Part shown: one piece after another, positions 51,805 to 62,400 of the stretch | How positions within the stretch are numbered: the stretch's first letter is position 1 | Layout: each line of letters starts with the position of its first letter | DNA from: JAAEPI01 sp965212145 | GTDB lineage: Bacteria > Bacteroidota > Bacteroidia > Cytophagales > Cyclobacteriaceae | Assembly: GCA_965212145.1 (NCBI GenBank) | Contig: CBDBUY010000004.1 | Span: 372,001 to 436,000 of the forward strand | Length of the DNA stretch: 64,000 nt | Direction of reading: 5' to 3' | Translations under genes and position numbers: made by a program | The notes under the pieces: generated by a model | The model's database searches: none | What the model was told of the DNA's origin: nothing | What the model saw: the letters and a program-made list of their open reading frames with translations, nothing else

Positions 51805-53868
51805 ATGCCAAAAACAGCAACAACCCCCAAGAACAAATCTCAGTCAAAGGATTGGAAAGACATAGCATACAAAATGCTCGTATCGCGAGCTATGGACGAT
51901 CTGGAGGAAACCAGATTGGTTCCGGAGAAAAAGGTTCTGTACCAATTCTCAGCGAGAGGTCATGAACTAGGACAACTGATTCTGGCCGATCTTCTGGATC
52001 ACAAAAAAGATGCGGCAAGTGCATACTACCGCTCCCGTCCACTGATGCTGGGGCTGGGATTAACCATTGAAGACGGACTTTCAGCTCCACTTACGAGATC
52101 GGGCGGATACAGCGATGGACGGGATATCGGGGTGGTTTGTAACCTCCCAAAGTCTGACCGTGGATGTGTGGTGCTCCCAATGGCTGGAGATGTGGGGTCG
52201 CAATATACTCCTGCTGTTGGGTGGGCTCAAAGCATCAAATATCACAGCGAAACGCTGAAGGACAAGGCCTTTAAAAATTCCATGGTCGCCATTTTGGGTG
52301 GTGATGGGTCTGTTGCCACGAATGGGTTTTGGTCGGCGCTCACCATTGCTACTACTCAGAAATTACCTGTGCTTTTCTACATAGAAGACAATGGGTACGG
52401 CATATCAGTCACCAGTGAATTTCAAACCCCGGGCGCCAACATCGCCGATAACCTAGCTAGCTTCAAGAACCTGGAGATCTGGCAAGGAAGTGGAACCGAT
52501 CCCGATGAAGCCAAAAAATTGATGCAAGCCGGATCCAAACATGTTCGCGCAGGAAAGGGACCGGCACTGGTACGCCTGACCGTACCACGACTCAACGGTC
52601 ACTCCTATCAGGACAATCAGGCGTATAAACCTGAAGATCTGGTTGAAAAGGAAAAGGCTAATGACCCATTGATTTCTGTTCAGGAATTTTTTGAAAAGAA
52701 AGAATGGAATGCGTTGAAAAAGAAAGCCGAACAAGATGTTGAGAAAGCTTTGGAAGCAGCACTAAAAAGAGAAAAGCCGGATACTTCCAAAGTGATGAAA
52801 TATGTCTTCTCTGAAGATGAAGTTCAGGACATTGGAGGATTAAGGCCGGCCGGACATACATTTCCGGATAGCAGCGAAGAACCTACTCCCGAAAAGCAGC
52901 GAATCAACATTGGCGAGGCTATCAATCGAGCACTGGACTATGAACTTGAAACAAACCCAAAACTTTTGGTTTTTGGTGAGGACGTGGGCATGAAAGGTGG
53001 CGTGCATGCCGTGACCATGGGGCTCCAAACTAAATATGGTGAAGATCGAGTATTTGACACAAGCTTGTCGGAAGAGGGAATCATCGGACGGGCAGTGGGC
53101 ATGGCTATGGCCGGACTAATGCCGGTCGCAGAAATTCAGTTCAGAAAATACGCCGATCCAGCCATGGAGCAGTTGAATAACTGTGGCACCACTCGCTGGA
53201 GAACTGCCAACAGGTTTGCCGCGCCGATCGTGGTTCGGATGCCGGGTGGATTTGCGAAAGTTGGTGATCCGTGGCACTCTGTGACCAATGAGGTCATGTT
53301 TGCACATGCCATCGGCTGGCAAGTCGCCTTCCCGAGCAATGCGCAGGATGCTGTCGGATTACTTCGCTCTGCCATGCGATCGGACAATCCAACCATATTC
53401 TTTGAACACAGAAACCTGAACGATAACAGATACGCGCGCAGACCTTACCCGGGTGATCAATTTATCGTGCCATTTGGTAAAGCCAATCTTTTAAAGGAGG
53501 GGAATGACATTACAATTGTCACATGGGGTGCTATGTGCGAGCGCTGCGAACAGGCGGTGGATGCTTCGGGAGTTTCGGCAGACGTGCTGGATTTAAGAAC
53601 CATCATGCCTTGGGATAGGGAAGCCGTATTGAACTCCGTGAAGAAAACCAACAAATGCCTGATCGTCCATGAGGACGCAATGACAGCAGGATTTGGCGCG
53701 GAAATAGCCGCTAATTTGGCATCCGAGTGTTTTACTTATTTGGATGCGCCGATAGAAAGACTGGCCATGCCGGATATTCCTTTGCCACACAATGTGCCCT
53801 TGATGGAATCCGTGGTGCCGAGTGTTGAGATGATCAGCGAAAAGGTGAAGATGCTGATCAATTTTTAA
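51805..53868 (+). CDS. Branched-chain 2-oxoacid dehydrogenase E1, alpha-beta fusion
   Basis: A 687-residue fusion. Residues ~15-330 are E1 alpha with the thiamine diphosphate motif GGDGSVATNGFWSALTIATT ending in EDNGYGIS; a linker of charged residues (WNALKKKAEQDVEKALEAAL) follows; and ~365-687 are E1 beta (INIGEAINRALDYELETNPK, FGEDVGMKGGVHAVT, FDTSLSEEGIIGRAVGMAMA). This decarboxylates branched-chain 2-oxoacids for iso-fatty acid synthesis, transferring the acyl group to lipoyl-E2. Single-chain E1 is common in Bacteroidota. E2 and E3 are not in the window. It is convergent to the aminotransferase gene with only 6 bases between. Confidence 0.93.
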   Translation: MPKTATTPKNKSQSKDWKDIAYKMLVSRAMDDLEETRLVPEKKVLYQFSARGHELGQLILADLLDHKKDAASAYYRSRPLMLGLGLTIEDGLSAPLTRSGGYSDGRDIGVVCNLPKSDRGCVVLPMAGDVGSQYTPAVGWAQSIKYHSETLKDKAFKNSMVAILGGDGSVATNGFWSALTIATTQKLPVLFYIEDNGYGISVTSEFQTPGANIADNLASFKNLEIWQGSGTDPDEAKKLMQAGSKHVRAGKGPALVRLTVPRLNGHSYQDNQAYKPEDLVEKEKANDPLISVQEFFEKKEWNALKKKAEQDVEKALEAALKREKPDTSKVMKYVFSEDEVQDIGGLRPAGHTFPDSSEEPTPEKQRINIGEAINRALDYELETNPKLLVFGEDVGMKGGVHAVTMGLQTKYGEDRVFDTSLSEEGIIGRAVGMAMAGLMPVAEIQFRKYADPAMEQLNNCGTTRWRTANRFAAPIVVRMPGGFAKVGDPWHSVTNEVMFAHAIGWQVAFPSNAQDAVGLLRSAMRSDNPTIFFEHRNLNDNRYARRPYPGDQFIVPFGKANLLKEGNDITIVTWGAMCERCEQAVDASGVSADVLDLRTIMPWDREAVLNSVKKTNKCLIVHEDAMTAGFGAEIAANLASECFTYLDAPIERLAMPDIPLPHNVPLMESVVPSVEMISEKVKMLINF

Positions 53869-53874
53869 GCAGGA

Positions 53875-54990
53875 TCAGACAAGGTAATCCTTCAGAATCC
53901 CAACGAATTCTTCCATCTCATTTGGTTTTCCCAGACTTACTCGGATATGATCATGCATGTCCGGCCATTTGGTAATAAGGACTCCTCGCTTCTCAAGTTT
54001 CTGGACTACATTTTTCTGAAAACGATTATCCCTGAGTCGGACGAAATTAGTCGATGAAGGATTGAAGGACACATCCCATTCCTCGAAAGCACGATATAAA
54101 ACCCGTCGGGAGGCTTCATTATTTGCGAGGCAATTTTTCAAAAAAGTCTCATCATCGAGCGCCGCTTCAGCGGCCACTAATGGCGGCCATCCAGTGGACA
54201 TTTCAAAGCCCAAATGTCTATTCCTAAGAGCGCGTATATTCTCAGGATTTGAAATGGCATATCCGATCCGTAATCCAGCCAATCCGTAAGCTTTCGAAAA
54301 TGTACGACAAATAATAAGGTTGGGAAGCTCTCCAACTAAACTGATCATACTACCTGGCAACCCTGGCTTAGAATACTCGATGTAAGCCTCATCCACACAG
54401 ACCAGAACATTCGATGGAATACTCTTAAGAAAAGATTTTAAATCTGAGGTATTCAATTCTGTCCCGGTGGGATTGTTGGGGTTGCAAACAAAAACCAGTT
54501 TCGTATCCCCTTTAATGGCACTTCTTAAACGATCAAGGTGAATTGCATCTTCATCATCCAAATCAACCTTTTCCACATCGGCACCACAGGCCATTCCGAA
54601 TTGTAAGGCTGTTGGAAAGGTCGGATACGGAGTTAGAATGGAACCCCCTTGCAGAGCTACATGCTGTCCCAGTAAGCTGAGTATTTCTGTAGATCCAGCA
54701 GTCAGTAGGATACTTTCCTCCTTCACAGCGTTAAGCTCAGCTAATTTGGTTTTGAGTTTAGCCACTTGCTCATCGGGATATAGATTGGCAAATTTGATAG
54801 CTTCTTGTACGGCCTTTACAGAATTTTCCGGTGGCCCGTATGGATTTTCATTCCAATTCAATTTCAAGTTGGCGGCCTGAAATTGCTTACCATTTTCTGC
54901 ACATCCGAGAGCGCCAGATGTGCCAGCTACAAGCATAGCTGATGAGGCAAGCAGACTTTTTTGAATCCATTCCCGACGATTGATTTTCAT
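53875..54990 (-). CDS. Exported HisC-like PLP aminotransferase
   Basis: A 371-residue class I/II aminotransferase, histidinol-phosphate type (LKLNWNENPYGPPENSVKAV, VCNPNNPTGTEL, VDEAYIEYS, RTFSKAYGLAGLRIGY with the Schiff-base lysine). Its N-terminus NRREWIQKSLLASSAMLVAG is a twin-arginine signal, and GALGC at 26-30 is a weak lipobox. So this is a PLP enzyme probably exported folded by the Tat system and perhaps anchored as a lipoprotein, not the cytoplasmic HisC. The natural substrate is unknown. It is convergent with the E1 gene. Confidence 0.85.
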   Translation of the reverse strand: MKINRREWIQKSLLASSAMLVAGTSGALGCAENGKQFQAANLKLNWNENPYGPPENSVKAVQEAIKFANLYPDEQVAKLKTKLAELNAVKEESILLTAGSTEILSLLGQHVALQGGSILTPYPTFPTALQFGMACGADVEKVDLDDEDAIHLDRLRSAIKGDTKLVFVCNPNNPTGTELNTSDLKSFLKSIPSNVLVCVDEAYIEYSKPGLPGSMISLVGELPNLIICRTFSKAYGLAGLRIGYAISNPENIRALRNRHLGFEMSTGWPPLVAAEAALDDETFLKNCLANNEASRRVLYRAFEEWDVSFNPSSTNFVRLRDNRFQKNVVQKLEKRGVLITKWPDMHDHIRVSLGKPNEMEEFVGILKDYLV

Positions 54991-55192
54991 GTTGACATTA
55001 TTAAGTCAATAAAGATAATCTGCCGCATGATCAAACACACGATTCTCATATTTACTGACACATAGTCATTATTAGCTAAGGATAAATTCAGAATGTCAAC
55101 CATTTACTGCCACAATGGCCGAATAATTCGTTTGGTACAGAATTCTCTTATTGGTCATCGAAACTGAATTAAAAACTTAAAACAATACGACA

Positions 55193-55621
55193 ATGACACT
55201 AGTTAAGTACAACCCAGGAACATACAGGCCTACAACATTTAGCAGCCTGTTGGACAAGTTTTTTGACGACACTTTCCAAGGTGGTTTACAGATGGATTTC
55301 ACTCCATCAGTGGATATCGCAGAGACCGAGAAGGCTTTCGAAATCCAGATTCAACTGCCTGGCGTGAAAAAATCCGATGTGAATATCGAGATCGATAACA
55401 ACCAATTGGTCGTTAGCGGCGAGCGAAAGTTCGAAAATGAATCCAATGAAAAGAACTACCACTCACGCGAGAGTTATTATGGCAAGTTCAGTAGGTCATT
55501 CAGCATGCCAGATATCGTGAACGTTGACAAAATCAACGCGAAACAAGAAGATGGCATTTTGACGATCACCTTGCCAAAAGACGAAAAGAAAACGGCTAAA
55601 AAGCTTATCAAAGTAGGATAA
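55193..55621 (+). CDS. Hsp20/alpha-crystallin small heat-shock protein
   Basis: A 142-residue protein: the alpha-crystallin domain spans ~40-135 (VDIAETEKAFEIQIQLPGVK ... FSMPDIVNVDKINAKQEDGI), with the A-x-GIL-x-I-LPK signature at the end. It is an ATP-independent chaperone that holds unfolded proteins. ATG at 55193. The 200 bases upstream hold no clear TAnnTTTG box; no CIRCE element is seen. A strong terminator follows. It is encoded next to the Deg protease gene, consistent with a stress-response cluster. Confidence 0.95.
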   Translation: MTLVKYNPGTYRPTTFSSLLDKFFDDTFQGGLQMDFTPSVDIAETEKAFEIQIQLPGVKKSDVNIEIDNNQLVVSGERKFENESNEKNYHSRESYYGKFSRSFSMPDIVNVDKINAKQEDGILTITLPKDEKKTAKKLIKVG

Positions 55622-55637
55622 GGTAGGGTAGCGATAG

Positions 55638-55675
55638 AAAAGCGGTTAGCCATCTCGGCTGCCGCTTTTTTTGTT
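55638..55675 (+). terminator. Intrinsic terminator of the hsp20 gene
   Basis: Stem aaagcgg-t-tagcc pairing with ggctg-ccgcttt around a short loop, followed by a run of T. It starts about 17 bases after the hsp20 stop and separates it from the Deg protease gene. Confidence 0.8.
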
Positions 55676-55759
55676 ATCAAATGTTAAAGCTGAGGAAATT
55701 GGTAGATTTCCTAAACCAAACAGTCCTTAACTTAGTTTAACCAACAAAATAAGACGGAG

Positions 55760-57223
55760 ATGGATAAAGGATTTATAAAGATGTTGATTGCCTCGCTGAT
55801 TGGAGGAGCGATAGTGGCTGTAGTATTTATTTCTTCCTATAAAATGCCAGAAGAAACTCGCACTTCGGAAACAAGTCCGGTGGCCTTAACAAATTACGTA
55901 TTTGATTCCACGGATTTTGTCGTTCCTGAAGGATTGAATTTCGTCTTTGCAGCCAAATCCGCTACTCCATCTGTTGTACACATTAGAACAATCTACCGCG
56001 ATGGAAAAGGAGCCAATAGTCCTTTCAATGAGTTTTTCAAGGAGTATTTCGGTGATCGAGGGAGAAATTACATGGATGTACCCCGTGGTGCCGGATCCGG
56101 GGTAATTATGAAATCGGATGGCTTTATTGTCACCAACAATCACGTAGTAGAAGACGCTTCAGAAATTGAAGTTGTCTTGAATGACAATCGGTCTTATAAA
56201 GCAGAGGTTATCGGAACGGACCCATCAACCGACATTGCCCTGATCAAGATCGATGAAAAGAATTTAAAGGCCATTAATTACGGTAGCTCCGATGACATCC
56301 AGATCGGGGAGTGGGTGTTGGCCATAGGTAATCCTTTTGAGTTCAGGTCCACGGTGACTGCTGGCATTGTGAGTGCGAAAGGCAGAAGCATAAATATTTT
56401 AAGGGAGCGCAGTAATTTGAGTATTGAGTCTTTTATCCAAACCGACGCTGCGGTAAATCCAGGGAACAGTGGCGGTGCACTGGTTAATTTGAAAGGAGAG
56501 CTCGTGGGAATCAACACGGCCATTGCTTCCCCGACAGGAGCATTTGCCGGGTACTCTTTTGCGGTTCCTGCATCTCTTGTCCAAAAAGTTGTTTCAGATT
56601 TGGCTGAATACGGAACGGTGCAGCGAGCACTTCTGGGAATAACAATTCGTGACTTAGATGCATCCCTCGCAGAACAAAATGGTCTGGATTTACTAAAGGG
56701 CGTATTTGTTCAGGAGGTAGGTTTTAATAGTGCAGCTGATGAGGCAGGTCTGGAAAACGGAGACGTGATTGTGGCTATTGATGGAAAAAAGGTTAGCTCG
56801 GTAGCAGAATTACAGGAACGCGTGGCTCTTAATCGTCCAGGAGACAGAATCAAAGTCACATACATTCGAAATGGAAAGACAAAAGAATCATATGCTACGC
56901 TCCAAAATAACTACGGCACAACCAATGTCGTGGAAGTGAACAATACTTTCTCGAGTGATGGAGCCGTTTTCGAAGATGCAGCTGCCTCACTTCGAAAAGA
57001 ACTGAGTCTAGATGGGGGAATACAAATCAAAGAACTTGGCAATGGAGCCTGGAAAGAAGCCGGCATCAGAGAAGGTTTTGTCATTACTCGAATCAATAGA
57101 ACTCCAGTTAATGATTTGGATGAATTTGTCAGGTTGATAAATGCGATCAGTGACGATGGGATTTTGATTGCTGGTTATTACCCGGATGGGGATAAGGCTT
57201 ACTATGGAGTGGAACTACAATAG
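55760..57223 (+). CDS. degP: Deg/HtrA-type serine protease with two PDZ domains
   Basis: A 487-residue periplasmic protease. Residues 6-27 are a membrane anchor or signal (MLIASLIGGAIVAVVFISSY region). The catalytic triad is H128 (VTNNHVV), D158 (DIALIKID), S237 (NPGNSGGALV). PDZ1 (~280-370, KGVFVQEVGFNSAADEAGLE) and PDZ2 (~395-487, GIQIKELGNGAWKEAGIREG) follow. It degrades or refolds misfolded envelope proteins under stress. The gene symbol could equally be degQ; family membership is firm, subtype not. Confidence 0.94.
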   Translation: MDKGFIKMLIASLIGGAIVAVVFISSYKMPEETRTSETSPVALTNYVFDSTDFVVPEGLNFVFAAKSATPSVVHIRTIYRDGKGANSPFNEFFKEYFGDRGRNYMDVPRGAGSGVIMKSDGFIVTNNHVVEDASEIEVVLNDNRSYKAEVIGTDPSTDIALIKIDEKNLKAINYGSSDDIQIGEWVLAIGNPFEFRSTVTAGIVSAKGRSINILRERSNLSIESFIQTDAAVNPGNSGGALVNLKGELVGINTAIASPTGAFAGYSFAVPASLVQKVVSDLAEYGTVQRALLGITIRDLDASLAEQNGLDLLKGVFVQEVGFNSAADEAGLENGDVIVAIDGKKVSSVAELQERVALNRPGDRIKVTYIRNGKTKESYATLQNNYGTTNVVEVNNTFSSDGAVFEDAAASLRKELSLDGGIQIKELGNGAWKEAGIREGFVITRINRTPVNDLDEFVRLINAISDDGILIAGYYPDGDKAYYGVELQ

Positions 57224-57228
57224 TCGTT

Positions 57229-57255
57229 GAGCCTCACACCAGCAGGGCTTTTTTA
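57229..57255. terminator. Short bidirectional terminator between the Deg and EF-hand genes
   Basis: agcct and aggct-like arms (57230-57234 and 57244-57249) with a T run after them on the plus strand, in the 29-base spacer between convergent genes. The stem is short with a bulge, so the call is tentative. Confidence 0.45.
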
Positions 57256-57807
57256 ATCCCACTTCCCAAAAATCTTATTCCCAGGGTCGCTCAATCTTTG
57301 GGAGTAAAAGAATTCTTCTAGTCCTGAGATCAGTTCATCAACGGATATTAGTGAGTCACCGTTTTGATCCAAACCGTCAAAACTCTCACGAGAATCCATG
57401 CCGTTGATGTTATATACACTCCACATATTCTGATACTCTTTGGGAGAAATGAACCGGTCATTGTTCAGATCAAAAAGGGCGAAAACGTGGTAATTTGTAC
57501 GGTGAATGAAGTGATGAAGTAAACCCGACTTTGGAGATTTATTCAGCTCCCTCTCAAAGAATTTTATCCAATTCCACAAATCAATGGACATATCCGGATT
57601 CTCCGTATCTATTAAAAATTGAACAAAGAGTCGGTTAGCCTTAATTAGAATGAGCTTTGCTGCTCGTGATTCAGGGGGTAATTCCAGTTGTCTGATGATT
57701 TCTTCCGCAACATTCACGAAATCGTCCAACTGTAGCCTTCCGTTCTTATTAACGTCCAGCACACTGAACAGATGCATGACCTTTTGCTTCTGTAATTCGG
57801 AGAACAT
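57253..57807 (-). CDS. EF-hand calcium-binding protein
   Basis: A 184-residue soluble protein with three recognisable EF-hand loops: D18-D29 (DVNKNGRLQLDD), D113-E124 (DLNNDRFISPKE) and D147-E158 (DQNGDSLISVDE). All have Asp/Asn at positions 1, 3 and 5; the first ends in Asp rather than Glu. The spacing between hands resembles calerythrin/sarcoplasmic calcium-binding proteins. No signal peptide, so it is probably a cytoplasmic calcium buffer or sensor. Convergent with the Deg protease gene. Confidence 0.85.
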   Translation of the reverse strand: MFSELQKQKVMHLFSVLDVNKNGRLQLDDFVNVAEEIIRQLELPPESRAAKLILIKANRLFVQFLIDTENPDMSIDLWNWIKFFERELNKSPKSGLLHHFIHRTNYHVFALFDLNNDRFISPKEYQNMWSVYNINGMDSRESFDGLDQNGDSLISVDELISGLEEFFYSQRLSDPGNKIFGKWD

Positions 57808-57905
57808 TCGGGTGGTTTATAACTTTTGAAGTTAAGAATTTGAAATCATTTTTACCCACCATTTGATTGATTAGCTTTGCGGAATTGTAAAAAAACTTCC
57901 CAAAA

Positions 57906-59447
57906 ATGTCCAAAAACATCCCCCAAATACTCAAAAACCTAGGCGTTGAGGCCAAAAACTCTGGCGCTTCTACTGGTAATAGCTGGATAGAAACCACAGG
58001 TTCGGAGCTCATTTCATCATCTCCCGTTGATGGAAATGAAATTGCCAGTGTGCACATGGCGACCGGCGCTGAATATGATAAAGTAGTCGAAATTGCGCAG
58101 GCAGCTTTCAAAGATTGGCGACTTATGCCAGCCCCCCAAAGAGGAGAAATCGTGCGCCAGTTTGGCGAGGAATTAAGAAAACACAAAGATGATTTGGGCG
58201 CATTGGTTTCCTATGAGATGGGGAAATCCCTGCAAGAAGGTCTTGGCGAAGTTCAGGAAATGATCGACATCTGCGACTTTGCGGTCGGTCTGTCAAGACA
58301 ACTTTATGGATTGACTATGCATTCGGAAAGAGCCTCTCATAGAATGTATGAGCAGTATCATCCGCTAGGTGTAGTCGGCATCATCTCAGCCTTCAATTTC
58401 CCAGTGGCCGTATGGGCGTGGAACACGGCGCTGGCCTGGGTCTGTGGAGATGTATGTGTTTGGAAACCATCAGAAAAAACCCCCATCACCGCTGTTGCTT
58501 GTCAGAAGATCATTGCCAAAGTACTGGCTGACAACAAACTTCCGGAAGGAATCAGTGGGTTGGTCATTGGTGATGCTGAAGTTGGAAAACAAATGGCCAA
58601 CGACAAAAGAGTGCCTCTTGTCTCCGCCACCGGATCAACCAGAATGGGGAAATCAGTAGGAGAGGCCGTCGGACGAAGGTTGGGTAAAACCATTCTTGAA
58701 CTTGGAGGCAACAACGCCATCATTATCTCTGAGCATGCTGATTTGAACATCGTAATCCCGGGAGCCGTTTTCGGCGCGGTGGGAACAGCGGGTCAGCGAT
58801 GTACCTCCACAAGAAGGCTGATTATTCACGAATCCATTTACGAGACAGTGAAAGAGAAAATCGCCAGTGCTTATGGCCAATTGAAAATTGGGGATCCTTT
58901 GGATGAAAACAATCACGTGGGACCATTAATTGACCAGGATGCCGTGAAGATGTACGAAGCGGCAATAGAGAAAGTAAAAGCAGAAGGAGGCAAAACAGTC
59001 ATTGATGGCGAAGTGCTTTCAGGAGCTGGATATGAATCGGGCTGTTACGTGAAGCCCGCCATCTTCGAGGTAAAGAATGATTTTGAGATAGTATGCAACG
59101 AGACCTTTGCACCCATCCTCTATTTGATCAAATATTCTACGATTGAAGAGGCCATTGAAATGCAGAACGCCGTTCCTCAGGGACTTTCTTCAGCCATCAT
59201 GACCACTAATCTTAGAGAATCAGAGTTGTTTCTGTCGCACGCCGGATCGGATTGTGGGATAGCCAATGTGAACATCGGAACTTCCGGTGCAGAAATCGGT
59301 GGTGCGTTTGGCGGTGAGAAAGAAACAGGCGGAGGAAGAGAGTCAGGATCCGATGCATGGAAGGCTTATATGCGCAGACAAACCAACACGATCAACTATT
59401 CCACCGAATTGCCGCTGGCACAAGGAATCAAGTTTGATCTGGGTTAA
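57906..59447 (+). CDS. amaB: Aldehyde dehydrogenase, ALDH7 (piperideine-6-carboxylate dehydrogenase) type
   Basis: A 513-residue NAD-linked dehydrogenase. The general base E265 is in LELGGNN and the nucleophile C299 in GTAGQRCTSTRR; the FNFPVAVWAWNTALAWVCGD segment and the C-terminal GGEKETGGGRESGSDAWKAY are typical of ALDH7/antiquitin. This oxidises alpha-aminoadipic semialdehyde (piperideine-6-carboxylate) in lysine degradation. The subfamily call rests on sequence motifs. It ends one base before the convergent CHAT gene's stop. Confidence 0.9.
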   Translation: MSKNIPQILKNLGVEAKNSGASTGNSWIETTGSELISSSPVDGNEIASVHMATGAEYDKVVEIAQAAFKDWRLMPAPQRGEIVRQFGEELRKHKDDLGALVSYEMGKSLQEGLGEVQEMIDICDFAVGLSRQLYGLTMHSERASHRMYEQYHPLGVVGIISAFNFPVAVWAWNTALAWVCGDVCVWKPSEKTPITAVACQKIIAKVLADNKLPEGISGLVIGDAEVGKQMANDKRVPLVSATGSTRMGKSVGEAVGRRLGKTILELGGNNAIIISEHADLNIVIPGAVFGAVGTAGQRCTSTRRLIIHESIYETVKEKIASAYGQLKIGDPLDENNHVGPLIDQDAVKMYEAAIEKVKAEGGKTVIDGEVLSGAGYESGCYVKPAIFEVKNDFEIVCNETFAPILYLIKYSTIEEAIEMQNAVPQGLSSAIMTTNLRESELFLSHAGSDCGIANVNIGTSGAEIGGAFGGEKETGGGRESGSDAWKAYMRRQTNTINYSTELPLAQGIKFDLG

Positions 59448-62400
59448 TCAATCCCCAATAAGAACAAATGCTGCCCAGTAATAAGGTTCGGGATATTCTT
59501 CCCGAAGCTCATTCTGGGCAGTTTTGAAAGCAAGTCTTTTGTCCATGTTCCCCGTGAGCCAGTTGCGGTAAAATGAGGTCATCAATTTTTGCGTGGCATC
59601 ATCAGACACAGTCCAAAGGGACATGAGAACATTACTGGCTCCAGCAGATTGAAAGGCCCACTGCAATCCAAAAACACCTTCACCATTTTGAATGGTACCC
59701 AGCCCGGTTTCGCATGCCGACAGTGCAACCAACTCTGTTTCGTCAAGTTCCAGATTCATGGCTTCATAGCTCGTCAAAATTCCATCCCCTCCTTCCGAAA
59801 TCGCCTGGCGAGCATTTGCAAAAAGAAGTCCAGACCGTAACAGTGGATTTTGATAAACCCGGCTTGTTTCTACGCCCATTACGAGACCATTCTGCTTTGG
59901 CCGCTGCTCATCTTTAAGAAAAAATCCGTGCGTTGCGATATGCAGAACCCGTGGATTCGAAATCTCCTTAATACTGGTTTCAGTAGCCTCATTACCCAGT
60001 CTCACAGCTGGCTCCAGATTAGCCGATTCCACTATTGACCAAAGATTTTCTACTTCCCGCTTGGTACCTGGCAACTCAGTGATCAGCTCGCCTGAGAAAA
60101 ATCGTTGCGCCGTGTCAGTGGCCATCTCTCTTCTGATATTGTCCAAGGCCGGAACGTTTTTCGAATTCAAGGAAGCGTTGTAATCGGGATAACCGTACAA
60201 GAAAACCTTCTGATTTAGCTTTCTTGTGCGCTTTGGTTTGACCAAATCCCGGGTACTTGTTGTCAACTGAATCTCCAGTTCGTCCTGAAGATATCTATCC
60301 TCGATTTTATTATGCAAACCTGCCAAGCTGATGCTGTGATAAACACCATCCCCGGACACATAAACCTTCTTCACACCGTCCGGCAAACGTTCAGCAATTG
60401 GCCGCCAGAAAAGGTCATAACTTCTGGCATCATCCAATTTATACTTGATGGCCGCTCTGTAGCCTTTTAGCCAGGGACCTTCCATGAGTTTCCCATTTGG
60501 TAAAACCACCAGGTCCGGATTCATTCCAGTCTCTGGGGTAACGATCATTGCCAAATACATGATGGAATCCGTCCATTCTTTATGATGGTATTCAAATCTG
60601 ACTATTTCGATGGCCGCCTCGTTAGAATGCAATTTTTCTCTGATTTGCTCCCATTTGGTCTGAGTGGTGTCCGAAAGTGAGCCTGCGAGCCACTCCGATT
60701 TCGATGAAAGTACGCTCTCCAGATGATTCGCCTTGTTTTCCTCAAATGTCACATCCACTTCCCTGTCTTTGATTTCCCGAGCAGGTAAGGTGTAAATCTT
60801 GGCCAGGTACTTCCGCTGTTCCAACCAGTCATCATAGGCCTTTTTCAATGCTGGATCCCTGCTGTTTCTGACCCGATTTCTTATGATCTCAGAACTGTTA
60901 AAAAGTAATCCTTTAGTGGCAAGTATCAGGTTTAGGTTTTCACCAAGCAAGGCCGGTTTTTCTTCAAAACGACGAATGGCAAATGAATTGAATATTTCCA
61001 GGCTGTTTTCTAACGAGTGGTACATTTCCGCTCGCTCCTTTTCAGAAAGAGAAGTGACTTTTTCGTTGAGGGTTCTAATCAGGTAATTACAAGGCTGAAC
61101 CAACAGCGGTTCGGCTTTTTCATGCAGTCCCATCGCATCATAAAGCAGGCCCAGATTGAATTTTCCGGTATTATAATTCGGATGGTTTTTCCCAACTTTT
61201 CTTTCCAGGATGTTAAGCATCTCCTCGTAATAAGGCTTTGCCCTTTCCAGCTCTTCATTTCGGTAGTACAATACGGCCAGATTGTTAATGGTTGTGGCAT
61301 AATCTTCGTGAATAGGGCCCAAAGTGCTTCGCTGTTTTTCCTTGATTTCCAGATACATCTTTTCAGCCTTTTTGACAAAGCCAAACGCCTCATAGGTAAA
61401 CGCCAGATTAGAGGCGGAACGTAGGTAACTGGAGTGATCTTTCCCTAAAGTGCTTGCTTTGATGTCCAGAGCTTCTTTCAGCAATGTCACGGGAAACCTG
61501 CCCTGCTCTTTTTCCAGAACCGCTAGATTATTAATTGTAGTTGCCACCTCCGGATGCTTATCCCCGAGGATTCTTCTTTGCAAAGTCAACGCTTTCCGCA
61601 ATGTGTCACTGGCTTTGGAAAGTAAACCCAGGTCCGAATAGAGATCTCCCAGATTTGCCAATGCCTGGGCATATTCGCGGCTCTCCCCACTCGTCCTTTG
61701 GAAAATTTGAACAGCTTCATTAAACTTTTCTTCGGCTTCATTTAGCCTTCCCTGATTCGAATAAAGATGAGCAATGTTATTAATCGCCAACGCGTAAGAC
61801 TCGCTGTTCACACCAAGGGTTCTTCGTTTGATTTCCAGCGATTCTTCATACAGTTCCAAAGCCTGATCATGATTTCCAACCCTATCATAATAAGACGCGA
61901 GATTATTTACGGATGTGGCGTAACTGGGATCATTCGTTCCATGGGTGAGCCGTTTCAATGCCACGGCCTGAATGAGCATTCCTTTGGCCTTCTCATATTT
62001 ACCCAAATCAGAATATAGGTTTCCAAGGTTACTGAGTGCAATAGCATATTCCTTTGAAGATTTACCTACATACAATCCTGTGACCCTAACATCCTCTTCG
62101 TAATACTTGAGGGCTTTCTCGTAATCCCCGATGGCCTTGTAGGCAAAGCCCAGTTTGTTGACATTGTATCTGTATGCTGCTGAACTTCGCCCCAGTTGTT
62201 TCAAATAAATCTCATGGAGTTCCTGAAACATTGGTGCGGCCTCTCGGAATCTTTTGAGCTCATGAAATTGAAGAGCCAGCCCTTCTACGGATGCCGCATA
62301 TTGCAAATGATCCGGCCCAAATACCTTTTCCCTGATTTCGATCGCCTCCCTGAACAGAGATTCAGCTTGATCCCACCTCTTCATTTCTGAATAAAGAGTT

